Source of the DNA: Flavobacteriaceae bacterium
Lineage (GTDB): Bacteria; Bacteroidota; Bacteroidia; Flavobacteriales; Flavobacteriaceae
Reading direction: 5' to 3'
Length of the DNA: 9,310 nucleotides
Assembly: GCA_030618945.1 (NCBI GenBank)
Contig: JAUXCI010000086.1
Coordinates: 1 to 9,310 of the forward strand
Positions 7,402-9,310 of this stretch are shown here, one piece after another. Position numbers and translations under genes: made by a program. The notes under the pieces are model-generated. The model worked only from the letters and a program-made list of their open reading frames with translations, was not told the DNA's origin and did no database searches. Every line of letters begins with the position of its first letter. Within the stretch, counting starts at the first letter, position 1.

Positions 7402-8049
7402 ATGGAAAAAGACCTGAGCAATTACCGGAAAAGTTATGAGCGCAACCCGTTGATCAAGGGCGCTGTTCCTGATAACCCCATGGAATTATTTCGTGATTGG
7501 TTTTATCATGCCGATGAAACCGATGGCATTGAAGAGGCCAACATAATGAGTATTTCAACTCTTGGCTTGGATGGCTTTCCAAAAAGCCGCATCGTTTTAC
7601 TCAAAAAATTCACCTGGGAAGGATTTATTTTTTATACCAACTACAATAGTGAAAAGGCTAAGGCCATCTTAGAAAACCCTAAGGTCAGCCTTAATTTTTT
7701 CTGGCACAGCCTGGAACGACAAGTGATTATAAAGGGCGTGGCAGAGAAAATTGCACCAAACTTATCTGATGGTTATTTCGAATCAAGGCCAGAAGGAAGT
7801 AAACTGGGTGCATGGGCTTCTGATCAGAGTAAGGTAATAGAATCCAGAGAGGCTTTGGATGCAAAATTAAAAGAATTTGAAAAAAAATTCGAAGGTCAGG
7901 AAATCCCAAGACCGGAACATTGGGGTGGTTTTATCGTAAAACCCATATCCCTTGAATTTTGGCAAGGACGACCCAACCGTATGCACGACAGAATTTTGTA
8001 TGCTTTACAAGAAGATTACGATTGGAAGATAAGCCGACTTCAACCTTGA
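7402..8049 (+). CDS. pdxH: Pyridoxamine/pyridoxine 5'-phosphate oxidase
   Basis: An FMN-dependent cytosolic enzyme that oxidises pyridoxine 5'-phosphate or pyridoxamine 5'-phosphate to PLP with O2, giving H2O2. It is the last step of de novo B6 synthesis in the DXP-dependent route and also serves salvage. The 215 residues match the normal family length. FMN and substrate motifs are all present: SRIVLLKKF (62-70), FYTNYNSEKA (77-86), WHSLERQV (101-108), YFESRP (125-130), GAWASDQS (136-143), EFWQGRPNRMHDR (185-197, with substrate residues Arg193 and His195) and the C-terminal SRLQP. The start MEKDLSNYRKSY is the standard family N-terminus, so the ATG is firm although it has no ribosome site. 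PLP from this enzyme is the cofactor of the aminotransferase at the left of the window, but no direct link is implied. Confidence 0.97.
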   Translation: MEKDLSNYRKSYERNPLIKGAVPDNPMELFRDWFYHADETDGIEEANIMSISTLGLDGFPKSRIVLLKKFTWEGFIFYTNYNSEKAKAILENPKVSLNFFWHSLERQVIIKGVAEKIAPNLSDGYFESRPEGSKLGAWASDQSKVIESREALDAKLKEFEKKFEGQEIPRPEHWGGFIVKPISLEFWQGRPNRMHDRILYALQEDYDWKISRLQP

Positions 8050-8094
8050 TTAACAAAAAAATAAAATTGAAAGTTTTTAGATTATATAATTGTT

Positions 8095-8102
8095 TATATT
8101 TG
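8095..8102 (+). promoter_or_regulatory. -7 promoter element TATATTTG of the histidine phosphatase gene
   Basis: A perfect TAnnTTTG in the 86-bp gap after pdxH, 33 bases before the ATG at 8136. A TTG at 8067-8069 is 25 bases upstream, slightly longer than usual. It suggests the phosphatase has its own transcript. Confidence 0.5.
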
Positions 8103-8135
8103 ATTTATCTAGGATTATCATTTTGATATAAAATA

Positions 8136-8624
8136 ATGAAAACACTATTCATTGTACGTCATGCCAAGTCATCATGGGAATATGAAGGCATTAAAGACAT
8201 AGACCGACCTTTAAAGAAAAGGGGGATTAACGACGCCTATTTAATCTCCAAAGTTTTACAAAAAAAAATAGAAACACCTTCTGTTTTCGTTGCCAGTTGT
8301 GCTAACAGGGCACTCCATACAGCAATGATCTTTAGTTATACTTTTAATTTTCCTTTGGCCAATTTAAAAATCAGTAAATCGCTGTATAGCTTTAGTGATG
8401 GTTATTTGATCAAAACGGTGAAGGCACTGGATAATGGCTTCGACTCGGCAATAATTTTTAGCCATGACCACGGCATAAATGATTTTGTAAATAAATTTGG
8501 TCATAAAGAAATTCTCCATGTACCTACCTGTGGCGTAGTGGCGATTGAATTCAATACCAAGCACTGGAAAAACATCAAAGACGGTAAAACACTATTTACG
8601 GAGTTTCCGAGGTATCATAAGTAA
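8136..8624 (+). CDS. SixA-like histidine phosphatase family protein
   Basis: A 162-residue cytosolic member of the histidine phosphatase (phosphoglycerate mutase-like) superfamily, SixA/COG2062 type. E. coli SixA removes phosphate from phosphohistidine in phosphotransfer proteins; the target here is unknown. The nucleophile is His9 in the RHAKSSW motif with Arg8. DRPLKKRG (23-30) follows. Arg58 in SCANRALHTA corresponds to the phosphate-binding arginine. His110 in FSHDHGINDFVN matches the second catalytic histidine, and HVPTCGVVAIEF (128-139) is the conserved core strand. The motifs are slightly off the usual SPAxRAxxTA and GHNPG, but no catalytic residue is missing. Length is normal. It is the last plus-strand gene, and its 3' end faces the L,D-transpeptidase across a repeat-bearing gap. 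Confidence 0.88.
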   Translation: MKTLFIVRHAKSSWEYEGIKDIDRPLKKRGINDAYLISKVLQKKIETPSVFVASCANRALHTAMIFSYTFNFPLANLKISKSLYSFSDGYLIKTVKALDNGFDSAIIFSHDHGINDFVNKFGHKEILHVPTCGVVAIEFNTKHWKNIKDGKTLFTEFPRYHK

Positions 8625-8638
8625 TGATTTATTGATTC

Positions 8639-8670
8639 AATGCTTGAATGCTACAATGCTGAAATGCTAC
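8639..8670. repeat. Octamer tandem repeat, block 1: four AATGCTNN units
   Basis: Four consecutive 8-base units each begin with AATGCT and end in TG, AC, GA and AC. The hexamer is invariant while the last two bases vary. The array lies in the convergent gap after the phosphatase gene and is not coding. The end of the array overlaps a perfect 10-bp palindrome TACAATTGTA (8668-8677) that is flanked by GC-containing arms (ATGC at 8664-8667 and GCAT at 8680-8683). Confidence 0.75.
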
Positions 8671-8724
8671 AATTGTATTGCATGAATTTTTGAATAAACT
8701 TTAACCTTTACAAACTAAACGGTG

Positions 8725-8756
8725 AATTATACAATGCCACAATGCTGAAATACTCA
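8725..8756. repeat. Octamer tandem repeat, block 2: four degenerate AATGCTNN units
   Basis: The phase and unit length of block 1 reappear 54 bases later as AATTATAC, AATGCCAC, AATGCTGA and AATACTCA. The 13-base string ACAATGCTGAAAT occurs identically in both blocks (8653-8665 and 8739-8751). An inverted AGCATT follows at 8769-8774. This block looks like a decayed copy of the first. Confidence 0.6.
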
Positions 8757-8792
8757 TTTTCTACATTTAGCATTAATTCATTATTTCATTAA

Positions 8793-9310
8793 TTACCAGA
8801 GAGGTTTCTTCAATGCCTGCAAAACTTTATCATCCCTTTTATAGATATCCTTCATAAACATCAAATTATTTTGCTGATCAACGGCTGCCGTAAGGTAGAT
8901 CAAATAAATGTTTACGGGTTTTGGAAGCGGTATATTAGTGGTCTTACCTGATTTCAATATTTCGTTGATCTTATCCATATTCCAAACATCAGGATCATCC
9001 ATTAAACTCATCATAAGTCCCCATTTTTCTTCTGTTCTGATACAGCCATGGCTAAAGGCTCTGTCTTGGACATTGAATAAACCTCTTGAAGGTGTGTCAT
9101 GTAAATAAACCGCATATTTATTAGGGAAAATAAATTTGACCTCCCCTAGCGCATTCCATGGGCCTGCTTTTTGTCTAATCTGAAAAGGAAAATTTCCAGC
9201 AGAATATTGATTCCAATCAATATTTGCAGGATTCAAAATCGCGCCATTTCGGTCCATAACTTCCATATGCTTAGCCGCAAGGTAGCCCGGATCCTTTTTT
9301 AATTTTGGCA
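8793..9310 (-). CDS. L,D-transpeptidase, YcbB/LdtD type (YkuD domain), C-terminal part, cut by window edge
   Basis: A periplasmic enzyme class that forms 3-3 cross-links in peptidoglycan, or attaches proteins to it, using a cysteine nucleophile. The frame is open to the right edge and gives PKLKKDPGYLAAKHMEVMDRNG, typical of the region just before the catalytic core. The Met at 9266 is therefore internal and the true start, signal peptide and any peptidoglycan-binding domain lie outside. The visible part has GEVKFIFPNKYAVYLHDTP, then RAFSHGCIR with the catalytic Cys encoded at 9042-9044 and its partner His two residues earlier. The tail PKPVNIYLIYLTAAVD and MFMKDIYKRDD is characteristic of the large YcbB branch rather than short LdtA-type enzymes. 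All catalytic residues expected in this part are present. It converges on the phosphatase gene across 168 bp. Confidence 0.92.
   Translation of the reverse strand, partial: PKLKKDPGYLAAKHMEVMDRNGAILNPANIDWNQYSAGNFPFQIRQKAGPWNALGEVKFIFPNKYAVYLHDTPSRGLFNVQDRAFSHGCIRTEEKWGLMMSLMDDPDVWNMDKINEILKSGKTTNIPLPKPVNIYLIYLTAAVDQQNNLMFMKDIYKRDDKVLQALKKPLW

Noticed and set aside
8037..8078. ACTTCAA/TTGAAAGT inverted repeat followed by T's after pdxH, as a terminator
   Set aside because: The stem is only about seven AT-rich pairs with a bulge and a loop of more than 20 bases, too weak to call.
8664..8683. Imperfect palindrome around TACAATTGTA as a terminator for the phosphatase gene
   Set aside because: It is AT-rich, has no T-run after it, and is largely explained by the overlapping octamer repeat.
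8625..8792. CRISPR array or small gene in the convergent gap
   Set aside because: The repeat units are 8 bases with no unique spacers of CRISPR length, and I see no convincing small open frame with a start signal.
8771..8794. Direct repeat CATTAATT (8771-8778 and 8787-8794)
   Set aside because: It is a short AT-rich repeat at the gene end, easily due to base composition.
9264..9266. Met as the start of the L,D-transpeptidase
   Set aside because: The frame continues to the window edge with family-typical sequence (PKLKKDPGYL), so the gene is truncated by the edge and this Met is internal.

Overview
The window looks like chromosomal DNA of a flavobacterium (Bacteroidota, probably marine). Three things support this. 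The DNA is AT-rich. Shine-Dalgarno sites are nearly absent. Five perfect copies of the Bacteroidota -7 promoter element TAnnTTTG stand just upstream of genes. The protein set (fused ADP-forming acyl-CoA synthetase, GT2 enzyme with an unusual C-terminal domain, RecR, SSS symporter, PdxH, SixA-like phosphatase, YcbB-type L,D-transpeptidase) also fits. There is no phage, transposon, CRISPR, tRNA or rRNA signature. All genes are intact except the last one, which is cut by the right edge.

Layout: (1) 59-3433 is a divergent pair. It holds a class I PLP aminotransferase (minus) and an ADP-forming acyl-CoA synthetase (plus), separated by a 120-bp shared regulatory gap. Together they could form two steps of amino-acid breakdown to an acyl-CoA, with ATP recovered. 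(2) 3445-4566 is a GT2 glycosyltransferase (minus) whose 3' end lies 11 bp from the synthetase gene. A small helical protein of unknown function (4651-5121, plus) diverges from it. (3) recR (minus) converges on that small gene. recR then diverges from a Na+/solute symporter, which is followed on the same strand by pdxH and a SixA-like histidine phosphatase. These three form a loose cluster, and each has its own -7 element, so they need not be a single operon. (4) 8625-8792 is a convergent intergenic gap holding an octamer-phased repeat. After it comes the C-terminal part of an L,D-transpeptidase (minus) that runs off the window.

Most of this is housekeeping: recombinational repair, B6 cofactor supply, cell-wall cross-linking, transport and glycosylation. 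I do not see a dedicated new defence or biosynthetic system. The points most worth a second look are the AATGCTNN octamer array between the last two genes, the identical TAnnTTTG-N4-ATG arrangement at recR and pdxH (predicting leaderless mRNAs), the extra C-terminal domain on the glycosyltransferase, and the unassigned small helical protein.
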